Below, piece by piece: positions 32,060 through 44,431 of a stretch of DNA of 64,000 nucleotides (its first letter is position 1; each line of letters starts with the position of its first letter). The DNA lies in NCBI RefSeq assembly GCF_035046505.1, contig NC_089826.1, positions 77,678,754 to 77,742,753 on the forward strand. Reading direction: 5' to 3'. A program made the position numbers and the translations under genes. A model generated the notes under the pieces. That model ran no database searches. It was not told the DNA's origin and saw nothing but the letters and a program-made list of their open reading frames with translations. Source of the stretch: Tiliqua scincoides (Eukaryota > Chordata > Lepidosauria > Squamata > Scincidae).

Positions 32060-33155
32060 TTATTATTTTACAGTAAATTTATATACCACTTTTCAACAAA
32101 AACATGGTTTATGTTGCAAAATGGGGAAAAATTGGGGAAAAATTAGCATAGCAAGAAATACAATGTTATCATCTGAAGAGGGACAGTCAAGTTACTGCAA
32201 TGGGAAAGATAGCCCCCAGTCACGACTGAGTTTGAAATCTATAAAATCAAAATTGCTAATGATAAATTGCACTTCAGCAGTATCCCAATACCCTTTCTTC
32301 TTCCTTTTTTAAAACTGCATATGTCGAAGATCACCTTTACCTTAAAGTATAAATAGAAACAATGGACACACAATCCATCTAAAATTAATTCCATTGATAT
32401 AAATTAACTTTACATAATAGTAGTAGAACCTTTATTGGCATAAAAGATTGACTTTAAATGCACCTACATTTTGCAAGTTTGTAGTCCTTGCCTAGGGTTG
32501 ATCTCTGTAGCATTTAAAGGTTGAAGAATGAAGGCTAATGGTAGAATGTTTGCTATAAATTAATACCATCTGGTTATCCTTTTTTTGGTTTATGATCCAA
32601 ATGTTTATGAACCAGTTCTTCTCCGTTTCCTAACAAAAGCAATAAATTTCCTCTTTCTCTGCTTCTTGTAAATATACCTTCCATGAGGATAGGGCACAAT
32701 GTTTTCTTCTAATAAAACATGAGGTACCCTAAAAGCATTTGTGCATATTTATTCAGTTTTATTAGAAAGACGCAGGGGGAGAGAAGTGAAAATATGCTCA
32801 TTAATTAAAAAATGTACAGGCAACACCTGACTGGAAAAAAAAAATGTTTTCTAATCTTCTGACTGTTTTGTTTTTGTTCAAAAATAATCTATTTTTATTA
32901 ACTAGTGAGCCTGGTTTGCATGTTTCATTAGCCTTAGAACAGTTTCGGTATTTATATTGCATTTAAATAAAAACTAGCAAAATCTTCTGTTCACTTTTTT
33001 TTCTTCAGAAAATATTAAGTATCAGGTAAATAATCTGCATGCAATGCCTGCTTCAGAGTTAATTACAGTTCAGGAACAAAACTACCACAACAATGAGCAA
33101 TTCATCTCTTTCTATGGGTAAAGTACAAAATCATAAAATAGCAGACTTGACTGAG
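32060..33155. other. Mostly unrecognised AT-rich stretch
   Basis: A SINE-like tail (TTTATATACCACTTTTCAAC) lies near 32080-32100. Otherwise I see no gene or bounded repeat. Confidence 0.45.
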
Positions 33156-33156
33156 A

Positions 33157-33246
33157 GTCCAAGCCTATGCATGTTTCCTTAGAAGTAAGCCCCACTATAG
33201 TCAATGAGGCTTACTCCCAGGTAAGTATGGATAAGATTGTAGCTGA
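33157..33246. repeat. Short palindromic Harbinger-like element
   Basis: It begins CAAGCCTATGCATGTTTCC, then AGAAGTAAGCCCCACTATAG, an inverse arm CAATGAGGCTTACTCCCAGG, and ends TATGGATAAGATTGTAGC. It has the same layout as 26541-26620. Confidence 0.65.
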
Positions 33247-33254
33247 AACTGCAG

Positions 33255-33835
33255 ACTGACTATCCCAAACGATTTACAAGTGGGCCACATTATCTTTGGG
33301 GGTTCCATTCTCAGAACCTCTGTGGATAAGGAAATCCATGGATGTTCAAATCCACTGATTTTAGGGGCCCTTTGAAGCCTCCAGAGGCGAGGTTCTTCTG
33401 AGTCCCACAGAGGCCACACACCTCCACCTGCTGCCTCTGTGGGTCTCAGAATGAATGTTTAGGCCCCCCTGTTTTATCGTAAAACAGGAAGTGACTTTTT
33501 ATTTCTTATAAATCATTCTGAGGACTGGGAAGGGCTTCCCCAGGTCTCAGAATGCTTTATAAGACATAAAAATGTCACTTCCAGTGTTATGGAAAACCGT
33601 AAGTAGTATTTTTTCATCCTAAATGACCATTCTGAGGCCTACAGTGGGCAGTCATGCTCTGCCTCTCCAGATCTCAGAACATCCTCTGGAGGGTTCAGGT
33701 CTCCCTCTGGAGGGTTCAGTTTGGAGATTCTCCTCGCCTACAGAGGATCCAGGTCTGCACATCAGGGGAGCCTGTGGATAAGGAAATCTGAGTTCGGAAT
33801 TCACACATAACCCGCACAGACATCATAAAAACCAC
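33255..33835. mobile_element. Probable Tigger-like element
   Basis: CTGTGGATAAGGAAATCCATGG near the left and CCTGTGGATAAGGAAATCTG near the right, with GGCCTCTGTGG/CCACAGAGGCC arms between. The content matches the MER2-like "counting" termini of Tigger elements (GGTATCCGCGG style). Ends and TA flanks are not clear. Confidence 0.4.
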
Positions 33836-34616
33836 AAGCCAAAAATGAAGATACATGTGAAGGGCAGAGGTTAATAAAGCAATTGGACAGGAATACAGAG
33901 ATTGGTTTTCAAGTGTCTCTGAAAATGTTTAAGGGAGAGAGAAAATTTGACCTCTTACAGGAAGGAGTTCTACAGGGAGAAAGTCTCACCGAGAACCTCA
34001 CTCTTGTGCATCTGCTAAAGCCACGTTTCTGATGGCAGTGCGATGCACAAGAGGCCTCCTCAGAAGATTTTAGAGCAGTGATTTTCAATCTTTTTCATCT
34101 CATGGCACACTGACAAGGTACTAAAATTGTCAGGCCACGTTATCGTTTTTTTGACAATTGACGAGGCAAACCATGTTGCGGGGGGTGCTTGCTTCCCCCA
34201 ATGGCCCTACTAATAAATGACCCTTTTGAAATTTATTTTTAATTAACACACACAGACATACAAACATACATTTAGGAGTGCTAAATACCATATACCAATT
34301 ACTCATTAATCATACTATATCTCCTAATCTACTACTCATCTACTTCTGCCTCTTATTAGTTTATCTATTTATTTATATAATATATACTAAATTTTCCCTA
34401 ATGCCCTGTACTATATTTTCTAAATTTTCACTTTCTATCAAACATAAACTTACTTCAATTACTCATTAATATTAAAACAAAATAATCTAATTACCAAAGT
34501 ATAACAACATATAAAACAATTCTTCCATCTACTTCTAACTCTTCTACTCATTTATATATTTCTTATATCAAACATAATAGATTTTTCCTAATTCCCTATA
34601 ATATCTTTTCTAAATA

Positions 34617-34900
34617 CAGGTTGAGACTAATTATTCGCATGGGTTCCATTCCAAGCATTCACCTGGATTTAAAAAAATGCACTATAGCAAATCAATTTAG
34701 AAAACAAAGTTTCTTTGCTCCAGTGAATGAAAAACAGCCTTGCTGACCTTTTGACTCTAAGTTAAGAGTTATTAAGAAGACAATCCATCACTTTACTCAG
34801 CCCCTCCCTTCACCAATGCAAAGTATCTTTCTTTCACTTGCTCAGGGGGAAGGGAGGGATTGCCTGGAGAGAGAAGGATTGATGGATTGTTAGCCTGCTG

Positions 34901-34939
<39 letters not shown>

Positions 34940-35102
34940 AGGAGGCTGTTGTTAAAGGACTGTTCAGTTTTTAAAACTGATTTTAAAGGGATGCATGTTT
35001 CCCCTTCTCCAGGGATCAGCACATTCCTTCTCATTTGCAGGGGCCATTCGTGTTGAGTCAAATCTGTGTATAAAAAATCCATGTATAAATAGGCTGGACC
35101 TG
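34617..35102. mobile_element. Tigger-like element, TA duplication
   Basis: TA flanks both ends (34615-34616 and 35103-35104). The ends are CAGGTTGAGACTAATTATTC and AGGCTGGACCTG. The body shares GGGATCAGCACATTCC and CATTCGTGTTGAGTCAAA with the 25298 copy. A CT microsatellite (34902-34935) lies inside. Confidence 0.75.
34902..34935. repeat. (CT)n microsatellite
   Basis: Seventeen CT dinucleotides, inside the Tigger-like element. Confidence 0.95.
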
Positions 35103-35354
35103 TATTCAGTTTTTATCATCTCAACTAGTTCAATTACTCATTAATATCAAATAATAATAATCTAATTTCCAAATTATAATAAAACCAACAATCTCTTATA
35201 ATATGTTCTTTATCATTCTCCAATCTAATTCTCCAATCTGATAACATTTGTTTTCTTTAACATAATAACCACCTATAAAACAATTCATCCACACGCTAAC
35301 ATTTCCAGCTATTTTTTCTAATTCATATATATCAATTTTGTGTGTGTGTGTTTG

Positions 35355-35355
35355 A

Positions 35356-35423
<68 letters not shown>

Positions 35424-35448
35424 GGTATATATAGGTATATATATATAT
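35355..35448. repeat. (ATCT)n microsatellite with flanking TATA-rich repeat
   Basis: About 17 ATCT units (35356-35423), followed by GGTATATATAGGTATATATA. Confidence 0.95.
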
Positions 35449-35560
35449 AAGTAAATTTAAACCAGTTATTAATTAAATAAAATCCTCCAATTTTCTTTAA
35501 CCCTCAGGTTTCTTTTTCTTTCTTTCTTTCCATTTTTTCTCCTGTAATAACTTTAATAAT

Positions 35561-36001
35561 TTATCTCCATAACAGAATCCAATAAACACACACTTTCTTG
35601 TATAAGGTATGTTCATTCTTCCATTTAACTGGGACATGTTTTCTTCTTGTTCCAACAAATTTTGTATTTTGTGCACCCATGTTACTGTGTCCATCTTCTG
35701 TTTCAATCTCCATCAGCGTCTCCTCTAGATCCTGTTGATTTTCCACTGTTCTAATTTCTGTATCCACTCTTCTGATGATAATTTCATCCCTCACCATCAT
35801 CTTTTCCGCTTTCTCCTTCAGTTTATCTTCTGTTTTCCTCACATCTTCCAATTGCTCCTTGCACACATCTATCTGTTGAGAGAGAGTCTTTAAACTGGCT
35901 TGAATATGAAAGGACCAACTCAACTCCTGTCTTCTTATTGTGAGCAATTTTTCCAAATTTTTGAGGAACATTTGAGTCCAAATATCTGGAACAGGCTCCA
36001 T
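35561..36001 (-). pseudogene. Coiled-coil ORF, possible LINE (L1-like) ORF1 fragment
   Basis: A minus-strand frame of 146 residues, MEPVPDIWTQMFLKNLEKLL onward. It has heptad-like leucine/isoleucine spacing through SLKTLSQQIDVCKEQLEDV, RKTEDKLKEKAEKMMV and IIIRRVDTEIRTVENQQ, which suggests a coiled coil. ORF1 proteins of L1-type LINEs start with such a coiled coil and form trimers. No RNA-recognition domain follows; the frame ends at WILLWR. GC-rich sequence upstream on the minus strand (36010-36680) could be a 5' UTR. No ORF2 is present. A host coiled-coil exon is a less likely alternative. Confidence 0.35.
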
Positions 36002-36797
36002 CTTGCAATTTCTCTCTGATCCACAAGATGTCCACAGCGTATTATTCTCCTTACTTCCACTACATGTTTTTTCAGTCAGGCATTCTTCGAATTTTTCTTA
36101 CAGATAACAGTGTGATTAATGGAGAAAAACAAAACGAAAGAAACAGTCTCAAGAAGACAAAACTCTTTCAAGTCTAATAAAAATTATGTCCACAAGTAAT
36201 TCTGGATTTTAGTCCACACACCAAATTATATTTATAATTATAATCCACGACCAATTTATTCCACTACAAAGATAAAGAGCACTTTCAACATCCTTAAAAA
36301 GTTTCTCATTAACGCCTTTAGTGTATCTGGGGCTTTTAGCCAAATTAGTCAGTCAAAGCCAGGGACAATATTAACACATACTTATTTTAAATTTCCAACT
36401 TAAACTTTACGCTTCATGCTTTTTCTTCCATATGGTATCTTAGCACGGAGCCAGCAGCTTGATGCAGACGCTGCATCTCCCCCAATACTGTCCCTGACAA
36501 TTAGGTTTCCAAGAAGAAAGCCCCCCCTCCCCGATCGGGCTTTCAAAATCTCTGGTTCCTGCACTGTGGAAGAATCTTATTTCTCCTGATAAAGATCTTC
36601 AGATCCTCTTCAGACCTGCAGTTTTTTTGGGGAAAACAGACTGTCTCTCAGGAGCCCCTGGAAACATGTCTGTTCATCCACTGTTGGCTCCTCCTCCCTC
36701 ATGCCTAATAAATGATCCTTCAGTGAATTCCTGTGGTGCACCTACAGAGTATTTGTGACACAACAATGTGCCCTGGCACACTGGTTGAAAATTGCTG

Positions 36798-37312
36798 TCT
36801 TCTTGCATAGGTAGACTCATGTAGGGGAAGTTCCCACCTTGAAACAGAATGCACATATGGTACTTAAAGCACCCATTCTAGAAACCTGTTCAACATTTGC
36901 TAGAAAACCTCCAAAGTGTCAGTGTCTGACTGGAGCTGTGGGCAGCCATATCGGAATTGGTGTTCTTGAATCAAGGTTGGTTACTTGATCTAGAATTTGA
37001 AACACAATAAGCAAGAGGGTACTGCTTAGTTGTCCATGTATGGGTAGAAGGCTAAGCTTTGGGCATTTTTTCCATATTTGAGTGTTCCAACATTGCCCTC
37101 CGCAACTGACAGGCTATATGATGTGTCTGGATTGGCTAGGCCTTATAGAAATCCTATAAGCCTAATATTTATTTGCCTCATCAATAGAGAAGAACTTTTT
37201 TCTTGATGCTTTTCCAGCTCCAGCCCTTCCTGTGTACTCACTCTGCCTCAAATGGAAACTCTTGATCAGCCTCCAGCGCCTGCAATGGACCTCTAGGACT
37301 ATTGGCTACAGT
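36798..37312. other. Non-coding stretch, nothing recognised
   Basis: No gene or bounded repeat seen. Confidence 0.5.
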
Positions 37313-37314
37313 GT

Positions 37315-37700
37315 ATAGGTGTGCCCCTGTATATGCAGGGGATCCATTCCATGATCTCCCTGCAGATGCAGAAACTGCGGATACAGGGGGCACCTGTATT
37401 AATAGTGCCCCCTACATCTATTAATATTCTTTCAAGGCTTTCCAGTAAGCGTTCTTGCTTTAAACAGGGCACTATAAGCATTCAGACTTACAACTTGAAG
37501 AAAGCAGGTTAATTTATGCTTCCTGTTTTCTGTTAGGTCTAGTTTTTTCAGGCATTCAGGCTGCTTGCAGTCTGCTCTCTTTGCTTATAGTGACCTGCTT
37601 AAAGCACGAAACACCAGTAAGTCTTGAAAGAACGTTAATTGCTGCGCAGAAGGGCACTCCCCAATAATTGAAATTGCAGATACCAGGTCCTTGGATATGT
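37315..37700. mobile_element. Probable Tigger-like element
   Basis: It begins GGTGTGCCCCTGTATATGCA after TA, with GCAGATGCAGAAACTGCGGA and AGATACCAGGTCCTTGG toward the right. The left end resembles the 59263 and 49772 copies. The right boundary is uncertain. Confidence 0.4.
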
Positions 37701-39300
37701 CTGTACATGCTTCAGTTCTAGATTCTGGTGCACCCACCCCAGGTCCTGATACTGCACTTCAGATCAGATTTGCATATGGGGTTTTCAGCCCTCCTAGAGT
37801 CCCCAGAATTTGGCATCAGTCTCCAGCTGACCACTGAAAGCAATCTTGGAGATTTTAAGAGAGTCTCCTGGAATTTTCAACATTACCTTATATTGAAGAA
37901 AAAAATGTCAAGGGATAACTTCAATGAGATTTGGCAGCTCTATTTGCATATTTTCATGTGTGTGCAGCAGGGAAATAGCATTATTATTATTATTTTAAAA
38001 AATCAGATTGTCAGGGTTTTTAGTTTACATTTAACAAGCAGCAGTGACATCAAGAAAAATATGCTGGTGTCTTATTGTTTGCTTCAACTGATAACTAACC
38101 CATTCTTGGATGGATTAAATTGGATTAAATTTTTTTTACTGGGAGTTATTACTTAATGTTTGCTTGTCTCATTTGTTATATATGCAAAAGCAGTTAAGAC
38201 ACACACTTACACCCACCCACCCACCCACTCACACACACACACACAGAGAGAAGGGGGGGGGTGTTTAGCAAAGGGAATGGCTCTTATCAGCATGTATGAT
38301 AATCTGTTTGAGATGACCAGGGAGAAACTTCAATTTTTCAGGTAACTAATATGTGGGTAATACACTGGTGCCTTTAGTTGTGATGATTTGAAAATCTAGA
38401 GATCCATTCCAGTTCAATAGTTAAATGATGCTTTCTAATTGCATCTTTACCCAACATCAAAGCCTCTTAAATATTTACTTCTTTAGATGATTTATAGCCT
38501 GCTTTTCAGTTTTTTTCCAGTGGAGTCTCTCTCCTCCCCTCCTCTCAATGGGGGCTTTGATGGTGCAATAGTTACCTTTCATGATGTTGTTCAAGATTAA
38601 ACTCCAAGAGTCAAGGGAGAAAATATGGATGTCTTTAGAATCACATGAGAATAGAATACTGGCAATCACTGATCTCTTGACATTTTCAATAACTGTCTAA
38701 AGAGGATCTTTATGGTACTACTTGTAATAGGATCATGATTCTTTGCAAGTCTTTGGAGACCCAGTAAATGTTGTTGCTGCTATTGTGAATATGTTAGGAA
38801 AGCAGTTTCTGTAGATGCCTATGGAGACCAGATGACAATTATGGTACTGACAATGTCATCAACATTTCATATGACTCTAGAGATGGCAGTGTGATGATAA
38901 AATAAAATTCGCTGTTGCCCTACAAATTAGGTGACCATTAACTATAATCCAATGTGCAGTAAACATTTTTATATGTGAATATTCATACAACATATGCATT
39001 AAAATTCACAAGCAATTGTTTGAAATAATTTAATTGATCATTTGCCTGCTAACTTATTAATCACTAATTGATTATACTTAAATGTGTATGTGTATATTAC
39101 TAGAGGCTGAAGATAACTACATTTTTGAGGTAGTTTACTATAAAAAGGTGAGATTGCTATAAGAAAAGGAGATATTCAGTATCTCTCTTTTTCATAGCAA
39201 ACCAAAATCATGATTTAAAAATATCAACAATAGTAACTTTCAATGTCTACCCCAGAAATTAACTTTTGCTCCTACCGATAATGAACTAAGTGTTTAGTTG
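37701..39300. other. Non-coding stretch with a CA/CCCA simple repeat
   Basis: A CACACTTACACCCACCCACC-type repeat lies near 38199-38262, ending in a G run. The long frame at 37728-38156 has no recognisable domain and crosses AT-rich DNA. Confidence 0.5.
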
Positions 39301-39305
39301 ATTCA

Positions 39306-40013
39306 GAGCCGAATCCTATCCAACTTTCCAGTACTGTTGTAGCTGCAAGTGCAGCCTTAAGGTAAGGGAACAAACATTGCCTTACTTTAAGGAGGCCTCT
39401 TTGACTGGTTCCCCACTGTAGGATGCAGCACATGCTCCATTAGCATAAGAACATAAGAACAGCCCCACTGGATCAGGCCATAGGCCCATCTAGTCCAGCT
39501 TCCTGTATCTCACAGTGGCCCACCAAATGCCCCTGGGAGCACACCAGATAACAAGAGACCTCATCCTGGTGCCCTCCCTTGCATCTGGCATTCTGACATA
39601 ACCCATTTCTAAAATCAGGAGGTTGCGCATACACATCATGGCTTGTACCCCGTAATGGATTTTTCCTCCAGAAACTTGTCCAAACCCCTTTTAAAGGCAT
39701 CCAGGCCAGATGCCGTCACCACATCCAGCGGCAAGGAGTTCCACAGACCGACCACATGCTGAGTAAAGAAATATTTTCTTTTGTCTGTCCTAACCCTCCC
39801 AACGCTCAATTTTAGTGGATGTCCGCTAGTTCTGGTGTTATGTGAGAGTGTGAAGAGCATCTCTCTATCCACTTTATCCTTCCCATGCATAATTTTGTAT
39901 GTCTCAACCATGTCCTTCTCAGGTGTCTCTTTTCTAGGCTGAAGAGGCCAAAACGCTGTACCTTTCCTCATAAGGAAGGTGCCCCAGCTGGAAAGTTGGA
40001 TAGGATTGGGCTC
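39306..40013. mobile_element. Harbinger-like MITE split by CR1
   Basis: The left end GAGCCGAATCCTATCCAAC follows TCA, and the right end GTTGGATAGGATTGGGCTC precedes TTA (40014-40016). The MITE body is interrupted at about 39446-39989 by a minus-strand CR1 copy. Removing the CR1 leaves a MITE of about 165 bp, the family's usual size. Confidence 0.75.
39446..39989 (-). mobile_element. CR1-clade LINE, 5'-truncated (copy E)
   Basis: A minus-strand copy with CATAAGAACATAAGAACAG at its 3' end. It includes the 3' UTR and ORF2 C-terminus through GTFLMRKG-equivalent sequence (frame 39636-39971: MLFTLSHNTRTSGHPLKLSV and similar), then stops. It is younger than the MITE it splits. Confidence 0.85.
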
Positions 40014-40019
40014 TTAGTC

Positions 40020-42070
40020 AACTGATTAGGAGCCCAATCCCCTGCCATGCTATAGCATGTAGCTACACCAAAAAGGTGCATCGTGTATGCCATTTGTCTT
40101 TCTGCTGTTAATGAAAAGCTGTTTATTTGAGTATAATTTATACATCAACCTCTTGGTTATTCCCTAAAGGATGTCCACATATTCCTCATTATTTTATTTA
40201 TTTCTAATACAGCGGTCTCCAGAGTGGAGACTGCGCACCCGTAAACTGGTCCCCGGTGTGGACAGCACTCAATGTTCTGCCTGGGGGCCTTTCTTCAGTG
40301 CTACAGATCACCCCCAACCTTCACACTGGCCAGTCATGCATGCCCGGAAATCCTGGTGCAAAGCTAGCTGGGGCAAAAGACCCAGGAAGCACAAAACAAG
40401 CATGAAGATTGGGGCGCTCTATGTTGCGAACAAGAGGCTCCCCCGTGGAAGAATAAGCGCCATTCACACTGGGGAGAGTTTGGCAGGGTACCTGGTCCAG
40501 CCTGTAAGCCGGAGTCTGGAGAGCCCGACTTTCAAAGTCCTTTATTTCTCAGGACCATGGTATCTGAGAGTCCACCTCCTTCCATATAATCTTGTTTGCT
40601 GCATAAATTATGGTAGGCAATTAAACACTTTGTAGGAAGCATGTATAGATGCTTAGGCATGTTTCTTTGTGTATTTTATTTTATCCAATGTTTGAATGGG
40701 TAGATGAGAGGTAGCAAGCTGACTGGGGTTCTGAGGTGGGAGATAAATGAACATGTCAGTTGCTACTTTAAATAGGAAACTGTGCACCATGAAGTTACTT
40801 CTCTCTTCCTCCAGAACAGCCTTCTTGGGGGAAAAAATGCATATTTTACATTTGTGTAAGAACACCAACATTGTGCATTTAAATGAATGGGAAACAACAA
40901 CACACTCTAATGCTTGGGTAAGAACTAATTTGCAGAAACAAAGAGGCCTATTCTTACAGAAAAAGTCATATATGTTTATGAATAAATGTCCCCAAATAGG
41001 TTAAGTCATTTTTTTTTCAGATGTGGAAATACATCCAAAAATAAAAAGAGAGGTTTTGCATATCCTATCAAACATATGTAGGGTTTTTCTGCTTTACTGT
41101 GGAGTTGTTTTCAAAAGCAAAATGGCATTTTGTGTTTCTGTCCCATGCTTGGTCTGCACGCGTGTGTGTTGGAGAGGATACTGGATGAGTAGTTTTTATA
41201 GGTTATGTTTCAAGTTTTTAATCGAAAACATCTAAAAGTTTATTGAAAAATGAACCTCAATAAACATATTGATCTTTCAGAAGGTTGAATTTATAGATAA
41301 ATGAGCATTGTAACTGACAAAAACTAACCAACTGGGTCAATTTAATGTTTTGCCAGCTTGTTGGCATGCATTTTAAGGGAGCTGATATTTATGGTACGAT
41401 GCCTGGAGGTATAATACAAAAGAGGCAGACCTCATTAAATGGAGTTGGGGGTGGGATGGAGTGGTGACTAGTTCCAGGGAACTAGTTATGCATAGCAGTT
41501 GTACATGAGGCTTGCTGCCATGCAATGCTTGTGAAGATTGTGCTGGAAATGTGCTCGAAATATAGGCGTAGGTTTATGGAGATGCTTGCCTAATCATTCA
41601 TATTGTCCTGTTGATGTGAAGAGACTAGATTGTGTTCTAGGAGTTTGCAAAGCTGCAGCTTTTGCCTATATTTGTATATTGGTTTTGTGAGCATTTTTAA
41701 AAGCATTTTTTAATATTTACAGCACTTCTATGCAGAAAAAGTTACACGATTAAGATAGCGGTATAGCACGAGGATTTGATATCTTCATACCACATTTGCT
41801 GGTCACAAAAATTTCAACAATTTGAAACTGTTGTGATAATTTCATCTGAACTTTAAATGTCATGATGTGAACCTCTGTTGAAAAAGCATATGTGCTGCTT
41901 TACCCAAAGCTATCAGATGTGTGAACAAGGTGAATCCTACTCAGCAGCAGGTAGCATCTTCACACTAGCCCCTGCCTAGACAGGAAACACCACCTTGTGT
42001 TCTAAGTGAGCTTATAAATGAACACCTTGTAGCAAACTCATTCAGGAGCCTTCTGGGCAGCTTAGTCTTA
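40020..42070. other. Mostly unrecognised non-coding stretch
   Basis: A GC-richer frame at 40171-40635 starts near CAGCGGTCTCCAGAGTGG, a possible single hAT end, but no second end is seen. No protein family is recognised in its 154 residues. Confidence 0.45.
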
Positions 42071-42072
42071 GA

Positions 42073-42260
42073 CCAGAGTTCCCAGTCTGTGGGTCATTAC
42101 CTGCAGGTGGGCATGACCCAATTTTTGGTCCGTCCCAGGCCCACCAAGTCCTGGAACCTGGCAAGCATGATGGTACAAAATTGGAAGTCACTTCTGGGCT
42201 GCGCCAGTGTGTGACCCACATAATTGTTCGTGCCATGTTGCACCCCAGATTAAAAAATGT
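42073..42260. mobile_element. Possible hAT left-end fragment
   Basis: CAGAGTTCCCAGTCTGTGGG after TCTTAGAC, with GGGTCATTACC and GTGACCCACATAATTG. This resembles the GTGGGTC-type hATs at 5035 and 44432, but the right terminus is missing. Confidence 0.4.
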
Positions 42261-42377
42261 AGTATCCTGAACTTTTTACTTTATAACATAATTGTTATTT
42301 ATTACTGAGATGTTTATGTACTGCTTTTCAACAACAAAATTACTTTGTTGCTCTTCAATAAAAAGTAGTTCACAAAG

Positions 42378-42837
42378 CAGTGTCAGGGTCCCCTGACTTA
42401 CCTGGGGGAAACCTGGAGGGAACAGTCTTGCAGGGTGAGTGGGGAGCTCAAGGCAAGGAGGAGACAGGCTCCAAGGCCAGCAGCAGGTGGAGTACCGGCC
42501 TGGAGAGCCAGGAGGGGGAGGAACACCAGGCTCCAGCTTTTTGGCTATTACAAGCAGTGAGGGGAGGGGCTGGGAGAGGCCAGTCAGCCTTTTAACCCTC
42601 CCTTGGAGGAAGGGTCGGGTCCTGGAGGGGTTGCTCATGAGCATAAAGCCCAGCTGGGCCAAGGATGAAGGCAGTCTGGGTCACACAGCTGGAGGGAGCA
42701 GAACCCAGCCTGCCCATGAACCAAAGACTGTGTAGGAGCCAAAAAGCCCTAGCAGTTGGGGGAGTAGGGCCTGGGTGATGCAACCCCCTTCCCCATGCTC
42801 TCTGCTGAGGCCCTGGAGGCTGGGCTATTGCTCTGAA
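42378..42837. other. GC-rich repeat-like block of unknown origin
   Basis: It begins TGTCAGGGTCCCCTGACTTA and is purine-rich throughout. It is joined on the right by a CR1 fragment, after which about 90 bp (43207-43295) end AGCCAGGACCCCACACA. It could be a solo long terminal repeat fossil split by CR1, but I see no matching short duplication and no internal parts. Confidence 0.3.
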
Positions 42838-43206
42838 CATAAGAATAGCCCCACTGGATCAGGCCATAGGCCCATCCAGTTCAGCCTCCTGCATCTCACA
42901 GCGGCCCACCAAATGCCCCAGGGAGCACACCTGATAACAAGAGACCTCATCCTGGTGCCCTCCCTTGCATCTGACATAGCCCATTTCTAAAATCAGGAGG
43001 TTGCACATACGCATCATGGCTTGTAACCCATAATGGATTTTTCCTCCAGAAACTTGTCCAATCCTCTTTTAAAGGCATCCAGGACAGATGCCGCCACCAC
43101 ATCCTGTGGCAAGGAGTTCCACAGACCAACTGAGTAAAGAAATATTTTCTTTTGTCTGTCCTAACTCTCCCAACACTCAATTTTAGTGGATATCCCCTAG
43201 TTCTGG
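42838..43206 (-). mobile_element. CR1-clade LINE, 5'-truncated (copy F)
   Basis: A minus-strand copy starting ACATAAGAATAGCCCCACTG and ending within the SVGRVRTDKRKYFFTQ region (TTTAGTGGATATCCCCTAGT). It carries only the 3' UTR and the last ORF2 codons, with broken frames. A single degraded 8-base unit marks its 3' end. Confidence 0.85.
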
Positions 43207-43430
43207 TAAGACAGACCCTCCAGTGCCCTGCTGCTGCCTCTTGCAAATACGAGGGTCCCTCTCAAGCCAGGACCCCACACAGTGTACATAGCAAAATCAA
43301 TAAATGGTTCCCTGTCCCCAAAGCATTAACAGTTTTAAATGAGATGCAGAAGGGACACCAGCAACAAACACTGGAAAAGATATGATGTGAAAAGGTACAG
43401 TTGCTCTCCCAGTGCTAAATGTAAAACAAA

Positions 43431-43607
43431 TGGTCGAATCCTATCCAACTTTCCAGAGCTGGTGCAGTTGCAATGCAGGCCTGAGGCAGAGGAATGTTCC
43501 TTACCTTGAGGAGGCTTCTGTGACTGCCCCATCCCACTGCAGGATGCAGTGCACACCTCATTGGCATGGCTGCATCAGCACTGTAAAGTTGAACACGGCT
43601 GGGCCCA
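43431..43607. mobile_element. Harbinger-like MITE, diverged
   Basis: TGGTCGAATCCTATCCAACT at the left and a weak inverse AGTTGAACACGGCTGGGCC at the right. Interior GCAGGATGCAGTGCACACC and CCTTGAGGAGGC match the family in inverted order. The duplication is not clear. Confidence 0.6.
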
Positions 43608-43609
43608 AA

Positions 43610-44423
43610 ATCACTTTAAAAGGTGCCTCTTTGCCCCATTAGCAGGGCTGTTATCTTGTGGGTCCCAAGTAAAAGAAACACCGATAACCCTTTCACACAC
43701 AACAAGGGGTATATATTTTTGTATGTTACAGAAGGTTAAAAGAGTGAACATAACCAAATCAGCTCAATTTGGCTGGTCTTACATAACATGTCCATTTTAC
43801 AACCAGTTGGATTCCACATTTAACACCCGTTGGCAATTATTAAACCCAAGTTACTTCACTTGCTTTCTCAACTCTGACTCATCAACCAATTTTCCACTCA
43901 CCTCTCTGTCCTGCTAGAGGGTAGATTATTAAAATAAGTTCAGCAGAAGCAGGTGGTACCATCTACGGTAGGTCTTTTTGGCTGTTTGTCAGCTGCTATT
44001 AGCTTTGCTCTGTTAACTTGTAAACAGTACCCTTCTATAGAACTTCCAAATTTGTTAGATTTTGTACTACAGCATTACAATACGTTATATATGTGAAAAA
44101 TCATGGAATATTCTTCTTCTTCCGGTCTGTATGAATTGGAGCCTTAGGCCAAGCTGGACAGTACAAGTACATACTATGGTCCTTTTCTCTCAGTACCTGC
44201 CTACTTTGGGGAAAAAAACTTCAGCTGAAATTTGAAGCCTCTTTTCTAAATAAGAAAAAGAAATAAGAAATGTGCTTTGTATGCAAAAGGTTCCAGCTTG
44301 AATTGTTGGCATAGCTAGTTAAAAGGATCTTGGGATACTGGCAACTCACTGTCAGGACAGACGGCATTAAAATTGATGGACAAATGACTATATACCATAA
44401 GGTAGTTTAATGTGAAATCAACT
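43610..44423. other. Non-coding stretch, nothing recognised
   Basis: No gene or bounded repeat. Confidence 0.5.
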
Positions 44424-44431
44424 CCTTAAAG

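Larger units (their letters stand above)
34076..36797. mobile_element. Composite hAT-ended segment, 2.7 kb
   Basis: The left end is CAGTGATTTTCAATC with TCATGGCACACTGACAAGG. The right end is TGTGCCCTGGCACACTGG, then TTGAAAATTGCTG. These are matching hAT-type ends, but the flanks TTTTAGAG and TCTTCTTG do not match, so either the duplication has decayed or the two ends belong to different insertions. It contains a Tigger-like element, an AT-rich region and a possible LINE fragment. Confidence 0.45.

Noticed and set aside
40171-40635. A 154-residue plus-strand frame
   Set aside because: No recognised domain, no splice sites, and it starts at what may be a hAT end.
42378-43295. A solo long terminal repeat fossil interrupted by CR1
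   Set aside because: The TGTCAGGG start and CCACACA end are suggestive, but no short target duplication, paired terminal repeat or internal virus-derived part is visible. Kept only as an unknown GC-rich block.
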